A stretch of 64,000 bases of DNA from the NCBI RefSeq assembly GCF_001522545.3, contig NC_031797.1, positions 729,507 to 793,506 on the forward strand. Reading direction: 5' to 3'. Source of the stretch: Parus major (Eukaryota > Chordata > Aves > Passeriformes > Paridae). The notes beneath the pieces are model-generated. The model was not told the origin of the DNA, did not search any database, and saw only the letters and a list, made by a program, of their open reading frames with translations. Positions 34,501-49,500 of the stretch are shown here, piece by piece. Position 1 is the stretch's first letter. The number at the start of each line of letters is the position of its first letter. The translations under genes and the position numbers were made by a program.

Positions 34501-37500
34501 CAAAGCAAAGTGAAGCTGGAGCCTGCCGTGGCCACTGGTTGGGTGTTCCTGTGGGATGTGCAGCTCTTTTCCCAGTGTAGGGCTGCGAACTGGAGTTCAC
34601 CCTGGCTTTGTAACACAGATGGCATTTACCACATGGGTTAATGGGGGGAGAGGGAAGAGTCCTCTGCAAGGCAAAAGTGATGAACTTTAACTGCTCTAAA
34701 AAATCAGGGAAGATCTGCCTGTCTTTGTGCTACCTTGTCATGTTTGGCACATTCTGTGACCTGGGCACAAGGAAATATTGCCAAACCCTCTTCTTTGAGC
34801 AGGATGCAGCAGCTGGAGACAAAGATGTTTGCAGTAGTTTTTCTTTCTGTAGTTTCTCTGCACATCTGATGGACCAGATTTTGCAGATTTTTCAGTATAA
34901 AATTGTCCATTATAGCATTTTTCAAAGGGAGGGAGCTGGCTAAAATCCTTCTCTGGCTCAGTGCTCCTTCCCTGAATGTGCTAATGGCACTTCAGCAGTC
35001 ACAGTCACTCCACTTGGATGCTGATGTGGAACTTGGGTGTCTCTCTGCGTTCTTGATTCCATAGTTCCTGTCAGTGTAGCTGGCTCTGCATCCCTGTGCC
35101 AGGATGGAGGGGTGGTGTGCTCAGTCCCACATGCAGCCGAGAGGGCAGATGTAATACCTGAAAGCATTTGTCTTCTCTTTAAATGTCACTTTTAACTGGG
35201 TGTCATCTGCAAAATGACAGTTTTCCTCCTCTCTCTATGTGTTGGGTGCCACTCTCTCCATCTGGCTGGCTGTGTGTTGACGGGGGCAGTGTACAAAACG
35301 CAGAGCGTTTGCTGGCAGAAATGCAAACTGTAGAGATGTAAAATAGTCCCTGACTTCAAAGCTGGAATAGAGACAGCAGAAAATGAAGCTGAAGCCCTCA
35401 AAGCTGTGCTTGTCATTGTTAATGACATGCTCAGTTACAGACACTTGCTGAGGTGGAATTCAGAAATAAGGCCTTGGGTTTCACTCTTGCCTAACAGGTG
35501 GGCATTATTTGGGGGTTTAAATAGCACATGTTATGGAATGGTTTTTGGGGTTGGTAAGGAGTGTTTGTTCAGTGATAAGAGCTGAAATCTGGAAGGTTAA
35601 CAGTTGCCTTTGCTTAATGTAATATTTTTCCCCCTGTGATTCTGACTTACATTACAAGACAATGAAGTTTTTCAGGAGGTGGATATTGTGTTGCAATTTG
35701 TGGCTTTTCATAGATTCCTGGAATATCCTGAGCTGGAAGGGACCCACAAGAATCCCAAGTCCAACCCCTGCCCTGCCCAGACCCCCCAACAAGCCCACCC
35801 TGAGCATCCCTGAGAGCGCTGTCCAAACGCTCCTGGAGCTCTGGCAGCCTTGGGGCCGGGCCCATTCCCTGGGGAGCCTGGGCAGTGCCAGCAGCCTCGG
35901 GGGGAAGAACCTTGCCCTGAGATCCATCCCAAGCCCTGGCACAGCTCCAGCCCTTCCTGGGCTCCTGTCCCTGTCCCAGAGCAGAGCTCAGCCCCTGCCC
36001 CTCCGCCTCCCCTCGGGAGGAGCTGCAGCCCCCGAGGAGCCTCCCCTCAGTCTCCTCTGCTCCAGCTGAACGAGCCAAGTGCCCTCAGCTGCTCCTCAGA
36101 GCCTTCCCCAGCTCCGTGTCCCTCCTCTGGACACTCTCCAACAGCTTTGGATCCTCCTCATCTTGTGGTGCCCAAACTGCCTCCAAAACATAAGGTGAGG
36201 CTGCAGCCTTGTACTGATTGATATGCATATGGATTTTTTTATTTCCAAGATACTTCTTCTCAACCCAGCATCTCTTCAGGCTTAAATTAATTTTGATGGT
36301 AGAGAACTGCTGACAGTCTTTCTCCTCGGTAGTCTCAGAGGGTTGGATGTTTGTTTTCATTTCAGTAGTGGGCAGGAGTCACTGGTGGATTAACTATCTG
36401 GGACACTCTTGAGCAAGTGGCTTCTGGACTGATAATGCCAGAAAATGCTTATTTAAAAAAATTAGAAACACGGCAATTTGGGAGGAACTTGGTTTAATGT
36501 GTGCAGGCCCTGGTTTTGTATCGATGGGATGGCAATGAGCAGGCTTCCACAAGGGATGAGATTTAAGGTTTATAACAATCTCAGATACTGTGACTCTCTG
36601 AACTCCCAGGTTTTAAAACAGAAAGATTGGATTTATTTTTAATCTTTTCTAAGCTGAAAACTGGGAGTGCAAGGAGGCTGGAAGTGCTCAGCATGAAGAG
36701 CAAACTGCGACCTAGAGAAACAAGGTGGGTTTTTACAGCAGCTGAAGAAAGGAAATTTAAATGCAAGTTTTTCTGCAAAGTAGGGTAAAAGCTTAATCTG
36801 TAAGGGTGAGGTGGGGTGAAAAATGACTTGATTCAAAACCTGTGGGAGGAAGGGATGTGTCTGAATGGCAGCTGCTCATCTAAAGGAAAAAGGAATGTGT
36901 TGCAGGCAGAAGTAGCAAGTGCTGCCTGGTACTTCATGTTTTCTATTAGAGCTCCTGGTTTTGATTTGACAAGAAAACAATCTCCAAACCTCCTTTGCCT
37001 TATGACTCACCTTTAAGTGTTGGCAAAACTGTTGCACCCATTTTGGTGAAGAGGAAGCCAAGAAGCCCATCCAAAACTGCAGAGCTTGGTCAGGCCCATC
37101 CTTAAAATGGGCTGCAGTCCCTGCAGGATGGTTCTACTTCATCACACCTGCCTTCTCCTCTTCCCACAGACAGCCTTCAGCTCTTGCCTGCTCTGAGCCT
37201 TCCAACTGCCCTTCTGCTGCACTTTGTGGAAAAACTCCCCTGCTCAAACCTGCTTGGCTTCCTTGGTGTGGCTGGGGAGCCCCCTGCTTGTTGAGGACAG
37301 AGCTGTAGGCTGAAGCCATCTGGTTTGAAAGCAGGCTACTGGATTGGGAGCCAGGAAATGTAGACCTTAACCCATGAGACTGTCCATGTCAGACTGTGGT
37401 ATCCTTTTTCCCCACTGAGAACTGTTGTGTAAGTGTTGGCCAGCATCACCACACACTTCTGTCTCTTCCTGCCTCCCTGCAACCACCACCATAGACCAGA

Positions 37501-40500
37501 AAGCTGGTGGTTGGGAGGAGAAGCCTGAGCACACAGCTGAGTTGTCCTCCTGGAGATGCTTTTCTGAGGGAATATTTGATGTCAGTGTGCCTGGCTGTGG
37601 CTTCTGTTTCTCTCCAAACAGAGGAGCAGATTGTGCTGTTCCTCCTGTCTTTTGCAGGTCAGTGGTAGTGTGTGTTTGGCTGATCCAAACGTATAGTGTA
37701 CTGGTTCAGGGGAATGAATTCACTTCTTGTTTTATTGAAGTCTTAGCAAACAGTGTTAAAGAACTCATCAGGTTCTTCTGTGTAATTCAGAAATGCTGAA
37801 GTGAAGTTAACTCCATACTGCTGGTTTGAGTTGTGTGGCCAGCAGGAGCAGAGCAGTGACTGTCCCCCTGTGCTGGGCACTGCTGAGGCCTCACCGCGAA
37901 TCCTGGGGTCGGTTTTGGACCCCTCACAACAAGAAAGACATTGAGAGGCTGGAGCATGTCCAGAGAAGGGAACAGAGCTGGGGAAGGGTCTGGAGCACCA
38001 GGAGGGGCTGAGGGAGCTGGAAAGGGGCTCAGCCTGGAGAAAAGGAGGCTCAGGGGGCCCTTCTGGCTCTGCACAAGTCCCTGGCAGGAGGGGACAGCCG
38101 GGGGGGTCGGGCTCTGCTCCCAGGGAACAGGGACAGGAGGAGAGGAACTGGCCTCAAGGTGGCCTGTGGGAGGTTCAGGTTGGACACTGGGAAAATTCCC
38201 TCACTGAAATAGTGGTCAGGCCTTGAAACAGGCTACCCAGGATAGTGGTGGTGATGATATCCCTGGAAGTGTTCAATAAACAAGTAGAAATTGCACTTTG
38301 CTGTATGGTTTTGTGGGCGTGATGAGCTTCAGTCAGAGGTTGGGCTTGAGGTCTTTTGCAACCTTAATGATTCTATGATTCATACAGCATCCCAAGTTTT
38401 TTCTTGTGTTGGACAGATGCTGAGTAAAACTCTGAGAAGGACACAAGTTGTTCATAGTTCAGGGCTCTGTTTGAGAGCCTCAGAGACCAGAAGTTGTTCC
38501 CAGTTGAATCTGGAGCTTTCAGAGTGATTTCAGTGCACATTTATGAGCCATGTAGGCAGCCAGCCTGGGCTTTTCCTGAGGTGGTCACTTGTGTTTAGAG
38601 CCCCAATATTCTTAATTGTAGTTCTCTCTGTTTAAAGCATGCCTTTCCTCCACACCCTCACTGGAGAAGAGCTGCTCCAAAGCTCACAGCCCAAGTTCTG
38701 GAGGCTCTGGAAAGCTGTGAAAAGAGCTGACCCAGATGGCTGGGGTTCAACTCCAAGGTAACTTGTTGTCTTTCACCTATTAAGAGTCTTCTATCAGACA
38801 CATCCTAGAAACCACAACATCACTTCAGAGAGACCTTGACCACTCCTCTGTCCTGTGCAAGTGCAGGAGTACCAAAGGTGAGGCACATCTTGTGCCCTGT
38901 GCAAGCTCAGCCATAACTGGTGCTGCTCCCAGAGGGGTTTGTGGCTGCACTGGGTACAAGTGTGTACTCAGCCTCGGGGAAAACAGTGCCAGCAGGGTCC
39001 TCAGCACCTGGGGATCTGCAGGAGTTTAGAAGAACAAGCTCAGCAACAGCCTCAGTTCTGCCTGAGCAGCACCTTGGGAACCTGAGTGCTCTTTTGGATT
39101 TTGCTCTTTCTTCTTTTGCATCTTTGTTTGGGCACATACCTGTGCAGAGTGTGGAGATCTGGTTCCCAAATGAATAAATAAATGGGCATTGCTGCACTTG
39201 GTTAAATAGAAGTAATAAATTCCTGGCTCAGCCTCGTAAGTGCAAGTCCTCTAGGCCAGGCTGCAGAACCTTGAGGAGACTGCAGGTCTGTGCCAGAACC
39301 AGCCTGTCCTTCAGCTCGTGGCTGCCTGCACTGTAGGAGGCTGTCCCTGATCGCTGGTGTAATGCAACTGAGGTGTCCCTGTAGCCCAGCATGGGCAGCA
39401 GGTTATCTCTTCATGCCCTCTTTGGGTGTCTCACCTGCTTGAATTTCCTAGTAAGAGCTCTAGAAGTATTTTTTGAAATGTTTTTTAGGTACTTTCTTTT
39501 CAGCTGCTAGCTGAGTCACTAGATGCCATGCTACAGGCAGGATCCCAGGAAGAGGAGAGACTTCTTGCTGAAACTTTGAGTTAAGATTTTTGGCAGCACA
39601 CTCCATTTTTGAAACTTGTCCTGCTGTGGCATGTTTTCTTCCATCTGTTCAGGTGCCTTTCCGAGAGCAGAGCAGGAGCACCCAACCGAAACACTTGAGT
39701 CACAGAGAGCAGAAGGCCTTAGCTAGGCCAGTGAGAAAAGAACATGGTAATGAGCAATAAATTTATTCTTAACCTCCGATTTCCCTCACCTTGTGTCAAT
39801 AGCTTTTGCCCTAGGGATCATTTCTGAGTCTGACAGCACAGGGGCCTGTTTGTCCAGAGCTGCTGCAGCTCTGGGGGGTGTTTGCTCACAGAGCCCCATT
39901 TGGGGCAAAGACTAGAGGCTCACGACCCCTCCTGGGTACAAGCACCCTCAGCCTTGGGAAGAGAGGAGATGTGGGCATGTCCAGGCAGGGGATGGATCAT
40001 GGAATCACAGAATAGTTTGGGTTGGAAGGGACCTTAATGCTCATCTTGTTCTACTGCCTTCCATGGGCAGGGGCACCTTCCACTAGATCAGGTTGCTCCA
40101 AGCCCCATCCAGTCTGAGCTTGAACACTGCCAGGGCTGGGACAGCCACAGCTCCTGTGGACAACCTGTGCCAGGGCCTTACCACCCTCACAATCAAGAAT
40201 TTCATCCCAGTATCCCATCTAACCCTGCCTTCTGGCAGTGGGAAGCCATTCCCCCTTATCCTGTCCTTCTAAGCCTTTGTCCAGAGTTTCTCTCTGGCTC
40301 TCTTGGAGCCCTTTTAGGCACTGGATGAGGCTCTGAGGTCTCTCTGGAGCCCAGGTGAACAGCACTTGGCTTCTGAGCAGAGGGCCTCTGTGGCCTCCTC
40401 TGAACTTGCTCCAGTAGCTCCATATCCTGTTGATGTTGGACCCCAGACCTGGAGGCAGCTCTGCAGGTGGAATCTCACCTGAGTGGGGTGGAGGGGCAGA

Positions 40501-43500
40501 ATCCCCTTCCTCAACATATTGGTCACAATTCTTTTGATGCAGCCTAGGATCCATCTGGATCTACCTGGAGGAAAGAATTTGCAGTAGCTGGGATGGATTA
40601 AGCAGAGTTTGCTCCTGAAGAGCTGGCCAGTAGTCACTTGGTTGTTCTGTGGAGTGTGGATGGGTGGTGCAGGAGAGGCACAGGCAGCAAGGGTGGTGAG
40701 GTACTGCCAGGGAGGCACAGGCCATGCTGATGGGAAGCAGTATGGTTGGAAGAGTAAGTTTTGATTGAGGCCAAGAAACCAGCTCAGATGAGCCATTTCT
40801 GCATCCTGGAGAGCTTGGGTTTCTCGTTTTTAGTAAATCATAGAATCATGGAACCATTGAGGTTGGAAAAGACCTGCAAGATTGTCAAGTGAAACCTTTG
40901 GTTTCTCTAACAAGGATGTGTCACAGCTCTGCTTTTCTGAGCATGCTTTCTTAACTGTGTTTTCATTGGGACCTGGTCAGCTTGAAAACCATGTCTGAGT
41001 TGTGCAGAGGATGTGCTCTTTGAGGGCTGCATCACACTCTATCAAACTCACACTCTAAAAACTGGAAATGCAACCTAATGCTTTTGCCTGGATGTCTGTT
41101 TTTGAGACAGGTAGGAGTTAGAGATCCCTACCTCTTTTCCCATCCAGGCCTTATCCTCAGTGCTGGGTTGCAGAGCTCTATATTGCAGTGTTGTCAGCAG
41201 CACCTGTGGCAGCCTGGAAGTGTTTGGTGAAGGAGTTTGTTGGCTGCTCCCACCAGGCTGGGTACAAGGACTTTATCTCCAGTGACGTGTGTTGTACGTA
41301 ACCTTGTTCTGAAATCCCCTTTCAAGTCTGCGGTGCTTGAGCACCCTCAGAAAATCTCTGTCAGGTGACATTAGCCAGAGTGGAATTAAATCTTACAGGA
41401 TTTAGCCAAGCAGCTTTTGCTACAGAGTAAATCAGGAAATGCCCCACTAGGTAAAAATCCAGGTGCATCTTTGGGATGTCTTGTGAAGGGTGGCCCACAG
41501 ACAGAACAGCTGTTTTCCCTTTGGAGACTGCAGTTGGTTGTGATGCTGGGATCCCAGGTGTTTAAAGCTTTGCTGACTGTGGTGACATCTCTATGTCCTG
41601 GTCTTGTGATAGGTGGTTACTGGGAAACTTAAAGTAGTTTTCCTTACCTTCTTTGGCTGTAGTAACTAGACTTCCACATGTTTTTGAGAATGTCAGAAGA
41701 TGGTGGATATCTTTTGTGGGTTGCATTCTCGTATTCTCAGACTAAATTAGAATAGTTCCTGCTGGTGAATGAGCAAGGGGGCCAGTCTCTTGTTTGAGGA
41801 AAACACTTTTGAATAGTGGAAGTTACTAATTATCTGACCGATCCCTCCTGGAGGGAGACAGGGCTGAGGAATAAAGTCAGGGGAATAGTTTGTCACCATC
41901 TCTGCAGCCTGCATCCAACCCTCTTGGTACCTGCTGTGCTGCTGCTCCTGCAAGCAGCTGGGATGATTCCTTTGCATTGCCAGTGCTCCCCCTCAGGACA
42001 GGCTGAGATCCTTTGCAGGATACCCGGAGAAGGAATATTGGAAAGGGAGCCAAGCTGATGTGCAAAGGCATCCTCCTGCTGTAGTTAAAGGGGGCTTGTC
42101 CTCTCAATAACAATATCCTGTGCTATTTATCAGCAGAAGAAATTTTGGGATTGATCACAGTGAATATAGCCTTTTTCCAGCTGGCAGTCCCCTGTCCTTT
42201 GCTTGGCACCTGCCTTGCAGGTATTGTCACGGAGCCAGCAAGTTCCAAAAGGAGCTTGGCTGGTGAAGAGGCTCCAGCAGCATTAATCCCTACCTGGCTG
42301 GGAGCTGCTATGGGCTGACTCTAAGCCCCAAGCAGCCAAAGCCCTCAGCTGTGCCACAGTGGAAATCCTGGGTATCTGGGACAGAACAACTGTTCTGCCT
42401 GTGGCAGGCAGGGTGTAACCTCAGATTAGTCAGGTCAAACTTCTCCCTCTTTATTAGTGGCACTGGGAGAACAGCATATTGGAGGATGGAGGTGAGCCTC
42501 CTTCCCTGCACATAGGTAGGACATGTTAAAGGTCCTGGATCCTACTTCTCAGCAGGAGTCTGCAAGCAGGGGGATGGGAATTCTTGGAAAATAAACAAGG
42601 AAAGTTAATTTCTTCACTGTCTTGTGCTTCTCTGACCTGGGTTTGAGAAGCGGCTCTTGAGGACCTTGTGGCAGCTGGAAACTCCATCTTGTACACATAG
42701 AATAGAGTTCCAGGGGCTGGGTGGGGTCATGTGCTACATCCAAGTCCTCAGTGGTTTTGCAACACAACTAGAAGGGCAGCAGGAGATTCTGTGTCCTCTT
42801 GCTGCCAAACCCCAGCTCTGGGCAGGCAGGAGGTGCTTGAGTGAGCAGAGTTGGTGGGTTGGAACCTGCTAGTAGGGGATTTGAAGCTTATCCTACCCTT
42901 GAACAAAAGTAAGGGCAGCTGAATGTTGCTCTGTCTCTTCTGGATGATTGTGAGGAATGTGGCTTCAGAGTCCTTCAGCCTTTTATGGTCCTGCTCTAAA
43001 TTGGCATTGTGGTTTTAGTTTGGCATCTCTGTGCCTGAGTGTCCTCACAGGCACAGAACTGGCTCAGTCCTGCAGAGGTGACATCTCCTGCTCCATGTTT
43101 GCTGTCTCTGATCCTGGTCGAGCTTTGTTGGGAGTGCTGGCAGGCAGATTGGACTTGCAGGCTGTAATAAACACAGAAGCCAGAAGCTGGGAAGAGGCTG
43201 GTGTTTCCAGCAGCACTGCTGGGTGCCTGACCTTGGGAGCCTCCTCTCGCCTGCCTGCCCCCACTGCCCGCGAAGGACACGCTGGGGAGCGTGTGTTCTT
43301 CCACTCCACAATCCCCCTGTGAGCAGCATGTGGAAGGGAGCAGGAACACGGTGTTCAGATAAGGCTGCACCTTTCCCATGGAGCAGATGTTTGCCTGAAC
43401 ATCCCACTGGATTGCATAATTACTGAGCCAAGTGGCTGCAGCCTGTTCTGCTGCTGGGTGGCAGCTATTGTGCGCTGCTTTTGATGAGATTTTTGTTTTG

Positions 43501-46500
43501 CTTTTTGTCACTATGTCACACGCTTTGGGCTCAGCACTCCAAAATTCTCCTTTTTCTACATGCAGCTGATCCAAAGCAAGAAAACAAATCAGTTCTTTTT
43601 GAATTTCATTTCCCTGATCTTGTCCTGTTTGTTCCTCACTGTAATTGTAAGTGCTTTTCCGGGGAGTTGTTAAGGAAATGTTCCAGTGTGATGTCCTGGC
43701 TCAGCTCCCCGAGGAGAGCTGCACCCCGGATGTGGTGGCACCTGCAGTTGACAATGAGGAAGGGATGTGTTAACTCCCTGTTTGCATCTTCAGCTTCTGC
43801 CCTGCCTCTTGAGCTGGGATAAATGGATTTATTTTTGAGGCAGAAAGAGTTTCTGCATAAACCCAAAAATAAACCAGGCTGGTAGATGCCTTTACTGCAG
43901 AACATCCTTCTGTGGCAGGGCTGTAAAATACAGGTTCAGTGCTGATCCCTGGGAGCTAGCAGGGGAGCAGCTTCTGGAGTTTGGGGGTCAGAAAACTGAG
44001 GGGGTGGCTGGGACAGGACTGGGGCTCCCTGTGCCTGTCTGTCTCCACTTAATGGAAGAGCATGTCCATGCCCAGGGTGGAAAGGAGGGGTCAGCTGTGT
44101 CACTGCTCTCAGCAGGTACCACAGCAGTGCCCCGAGGCCCAGCTTGTACATTAAGCTGCTTCCCTTCGTTTGTACAAGCCATTTATTTGTACAAGCCTTG
44201 CTGTTCCCATCCCCAGCATTTCTGCTGAGAAAAACAAGACAAAGGCCCTGGGAAGCGTGCAGTACACGAGCTGGGGCAGCAGATCCTGTGTGCAAATGTC
44301 ATTTTATGTGAAGTGACTCCTGTGTGCTTCAAACAAGGCACAGAGCCCATGTGGGTGACGAGAAGGAGCAGAGGACAGGGAGGAGTTCAGGGTGGCTGAG
44401 GTGGGGTTAAATGGGATTATTTATATCTGGCTGCTCCTGGTGGCCCAGTTTGGACACTGCCTGGTGCTGCCAGCATTTCTGGTGCACATAGCTGCTGGAC
44501 TTGGCTAAAGTGTCCTGAGGAATGTTGAGCTACCTGTGCTGCAGATGCATCAGGGACAGGTCTCTCCTCTCCTCTCCCTATATGCTTGCCCATAGGGATG
44601 GAGACAGCCTTGCCTGAGCACTGGGATGAATAATGAGATGAATAAGGCAGTAGAGAGGGTCAGCTGGGTTTGACCAGCACCAGTTTTGTATGGATGATCC
44701 CAGCAGTCAGTCAGTCAGGCAGTGCTCCAGGGAAAAATAGATATATTTAGGTGGTAAAGCTTTGTGTAGGTTCTACATAACAAGCAGAATTTATCTCAGA
44801 TTGCTTTATTTCTGTATTATTTCTCCAAGCTCTCGGATGGCAGGAACAGTGATCCATGCCCAGGGTGCAGAACAGCTACAGCTCTTTCTGCCAAGTGATG
44901 CCACATTTAAGGGGGAAAAAACCCCAAATTTTAATTTAATTTTGTGCCTTATTTGATGATTCTCATCTGAATTAAATTATGTTGAATTACGGGAAGAAAA
45001 TATGTTTAACAATCAGAAGTAGGTGCCTGAGAAGAGCAGGTTGTCTCAGCTACCTTCTCTGGGGGGTGGCTAATCCCTGAAGTGTCACCTCCCATCCCAG
45101 GACTGCCCTGTGCTGCTGCTCCATGTGCTGGGAGCTGGAGCCACAGGTGTGGAGTGTGAGAAGAAATTCAGGGAATTCAGAAATTCCTTTTGCCTTGAGA
45201 CACAGCCTGATGCTTTTGCTGGCTCCTTGGGAAGCTCAGCTGGCTGCTGTACTGGCTCAAGGGCTGCTTCCCAGCTCAGGAGTGTTTTCTGGCTTACAAG
45301 AGAGCTGGAGAGGGACTTTGGACAAGGGCCTAGAGGGACAGAAAAAGGGGAATGCCCTGTCAGAGGGCAGGGTTAGATGGCATATTGCAAAGAAGTTCTT
45401 CCCTGTGGGGGTACTGAGGCTCTGTGCCCAGAGCAGCTGGAAGTGTCCAGGGAGGGGGCTCAGAACACCCTGGTCTAGTGGAAGGTATCCACCCTCCATG
45501 GAAGGGGGTGGAATGAGATGAGGGCTCTTCCTACCCCAGCCATTCCATGATTTGCTGGATTGCCTTCCTCCACTCCCCCATAATTTTAATCTGTTTTTAC
45601 CAGGATTCCCTTACAGGCAGTAACAGCTTTTGGTGGATGTGTCCTGGTTATAGTCTCCACATCCCCTTACTGTCCAAATGGGCTGCTCAGGTGTACCTTG
45701 TTCTCAGTGGAGAGAGTGAAAAATGAGATAGACACACTCCCTTGGGGTGTGTGTTACTTGTCAGCATTTCATAGAATCCTGGAATGGTTTGGGTTGAAAG
45801 GGACCTTAAAGCTTGTCCAGTTCCATCCCCCTGCCATGGGCAGGGACACCTTCCAATAGAGCAGGCTGAGTGTGAGTGGCACACTGCAGGTCTCTGGTGT
45901 GCTGGATTTCTGGGGGAGTCATGCTGCTGCAGACTCCAGCCAAGGAGCTTACATGGCATTTACATTTTTCACATATTTTTAGTTCTAGTCACATTGTATA
46001 TCCTTATAAACCCTTAAATAAAGTGAAGCTTTTAATAAAGGTGCAGCAGCAGTTCTGATCAGAGAAAGGAGTCCACTGTTTATTCAGATTTGTTTTGACT
46101 TCTCTAGGGCATCATAAAGCATCAAATACTTATTAATAAATTATATATGTCTGAGTGTATATGTGTTATAAAGAAAACTTCATTATTAGATCATGTGGGC
46201 ACTGCCCAGGCTCCCCAGGGAATGGGCCCGGCCCCAAGGCTGCCAGAGCTCCAGGAGCGTTTGGACAGCGCTCTCAGGGATGCTCAGGGTGGGAATGTTG
46301 GGGGGTCTGGGCAGGGCCAGGGGCTGCACTGATCCTTGTAGGTGCCTTCCTACTCAGGATATTCTAGGATTCTGTGATCTTAAATTAAGCTTCTGCTGGA
46401 TTTTTGTAAACATTTTAAGAAATTCCTTTCTGGTGGACAGAAGCCTCTAATGCCTGTTTTGACGATGAACGGTTTTGGCAAGTCAGCCTGCCTCAGCTGG

Positions 46501-49500
46501 TTTGGAGGGAGTGGAAGGGACACCTTCCACTAGACCAGGTTGCTCCAAGCTTCATCCAACCTGGCCTGGAACACTTCCAGGGATGGGACAGTTTCTCTGG
46601 GCAACCTGTGCCAGGGCCTCACCACCCTTACCTTGTGGGGGTTTTGCTCCTCTGGCTGGTAGAGCTGAAACTTGAGCCCTTTCCTGTGCAGAGGTTTTCC
46701 AGGAGGAAATTCCTGCCTGTCCTGCAGGGCAGCAGCTTAGTGGTGGAGATGGCCAATGTGACTGTAAATATGGGAAAAACACAAGTCTGAGATGGGAATT
46801 GCTGAATGAAACACAACTGAAATTTCTTTCAGAGGCTCCATAGAAGCGTAAGCATTGGGACAGGGTCACTCAAAGCCATGCACAGATGAGAACAGAACTG
46901 AAGGCAGCAGGTCAAGCATGCATGAAGTGCCTGGCAGAGCCCAGGCACAGACTGGAGGCAGGACAGAAATTTGGGGTTTCATCTCAGGGTTTCCCCTCCA
47001 GAGCCACTCACCACATTTCTGAGCACATAAGCCACACCAAATAGGATAAGAATAATTTCAATTGTCTCGTTAAGTGTCAAAACTTCCCGCAGCAGTGCTC
47101 CCACTCCCACAAACCCCAGCAGTGCCTTGTGGCTCAATAACCCATGGAGCTGGAGTTAAATCAGATTTTGCCAGACCATCTGTCAGCTTGTTTAAGCCGA
47201 GCATAGCCGTGTGCCATGCACAGAGGAACCAGTGGAAGATTTTTATGTTTTCTGACTAGACAAGTTGATTTTATAAAGCTGATTACTTTTTATTAGTGGT
47301 GGGGGCAGAGGGAAGTTTTGCTGTGGTTGCTCTTGCCCACATCAGACATCATTTCTCCCAGAGATGTGTGGTTCCTTGCCTCAGATACCTTTCCTTTTTG
47401 CAGACGGTTGGTGTTGATTCCACATTTGGTACGTGTACAGCAGCAGACACTTAAAAGCTGGGAATGAAAGTGGCTCGTGGTAATTATCACAAAATTAAAG
47501 ATAATCTCCTGCTCTGGAATTGTGACAAAGTGCAGAAATGAGATTAGTGCAGCAGGAGAGCAGTGGCGAGCATGTAGGGAGAGCACATTCCCCTGGCCCA
47601 GGGCTCTCAGCTGTGCTGTGTTCCCAGCAGTTTCAAGTGCTCAGTGTGGAGCAGCATTAGCTCCTTTGGATTCTTCCATGGTCTGAAAGTGCTGCTTCAG
47701 CTTGTGCCCTGGAAGTTCATTAGCCAAATGCTCACTCAGAGCCTTTTTTCCTGCTGCCTGGGCCATTGCAGGGTGTTTTGTTCAATGATCACAAAATTGT
47801 GTTGGCTTAGGCCAAAAAACTTATTTTTCAGCACAGTTTGAGCTCACAGTGGTCCTCAGCCATGTGCTACAGTCTGAGAGCTGGAGGAGTGACAGGGTTC
47901 ATGGCACTCATGGTGTGTGTCACCTGCCCGTGTCAGTGACACCCCCTCACCTGAGGGGCCCTGGCCTGAGGGTGTGACAGAGGGGAGCTGCTCTGCATCC
48001 CTTGGCTTCCCACTCTGCTCACGTCCCTCTGCCTGTTTGCAATGGGATGGTGTGACACAGGGAGTGGCATTTCAGTGACTGTTACTGAGGCAGGAGCTGG
48101 GCACTCTTTTTAAAAGAGAATAACAAGAAGTGACTCTTCCTGTGCTGCCCTGGCTCTGCCCTGCAGGCCAGGCTGTAGGCCATGGGGTGCTCTGCACACA
48201 GCTCCAAATGCCTCCTGACAAGACCTGTTTGACACAAGGGACTGCCCACTTTGTGGAGATCAGGATGGTGAGACACCTGCAGCACTTCCAAGTCAGAGCA
48301 GCTTCATTTCCCTTGTGATCACCAAAGGTTTTTTTGGGTTTTTTGGTTTTTTTTTTTGTTTTTGTTTGGTTTGCTGTTTATTTGCTCTCCATAGTCTGAA
48401 ATATTTTCCGAAATGTGAGTCACACGCTTCCCTGGTTTTGTCATCCCATTATCATGGAATCTTGGAATGTTTTGGGTTGGAAGGGACCTTAAAGTTCATC
48501 TTGTTCCACCCCCTGCCATGGGCAGGGACACCTTCCACCACACCAGGTTGCTCCAAGCCCCATCCAGGGATCCAGGGGCAGCCACAGCTGCTCTGGGAAA
48601 CCTGTGCTGGGGCCTCACCTCCCTCACAGGGGAAAATTTCTTTGCAATAGCCCATCTAACCCTGCCCTTTGGCAGAAAGCCATTCTCCCTTGTTCTGTCC
48701 CTCCAGGCCCTTGTCCAAAGTCCCTTTCCAGCTCTTTTGGAGCCCCTTCAGATACTGAAGCCCAGGTTCTTGCTCAGGCTCCTTCTGAAACAAGCCCTGG
48801 AGCAGTATCACTGCTTCTCTTTGAGGGGGTAAACGGGTACCATGGGTAAACCATCCAAGTTCATCCTTCACCAAATGGGGGAGATGCTGAAGCAGCAGAA
48901 GTTGGGTTAGGTGCTCTGTGGCTTTTCCTGCTCTCCAGCCAGGAGGGACAGAGGACATCTGCCCCCCTCAGAGAAGACCACCCCCTAATTTGAGTGTAGG
49001 TGAACTCAAAACTGCACTCAATTGTCTCTTGCAAAATTGAGCCCTTTCTGAAGGATTATGGGTTGATAAGGATCTGTTCCCATAGGAATGCTGTAGGACA
49101 GGAGCAGGGAGTGGCAGACTCATAGCTGGAAGTAAGGCCTTAAACATGTCCCTTGAGTTTGTGTTCTGTGCAGGAGACTCCCCCATGAGAACTGGCACAG
49201 AGGTGCTGAGGGGCTGCTGGGGTGGTGCTGGGGGCTCCTCTTCAGCAGCTCTTGATCCTTCATGGTAGCTCTTGGGAGCCAGCTGGGCTGCATTTCATGG
49301 TCCCATGTTCCACACAGGAGCCCATGCTCCCTGCTGTCTGAAATTAAGGAGCTTCTTGCAAACCTGGGCTCAGAAAAACAAACTCAGGGTAGGAAGTGGG
49401 AGGTGGCCTCATGTCAGAGGGTTTGGGCCTGTCTTTCCAGCTCTGATTATATCCCTAAAAGCTTGAGGCAAAACCCTGATTTCCACCGTTGGCTGTAATG

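Noticed and set aside
37848..38392. Small open frames in CR1 tails that look alike between copies
   Set aside because: The similarity is due to the shared repeat. These are truncated 3' ends without reverse transcriptase or other protein domains.
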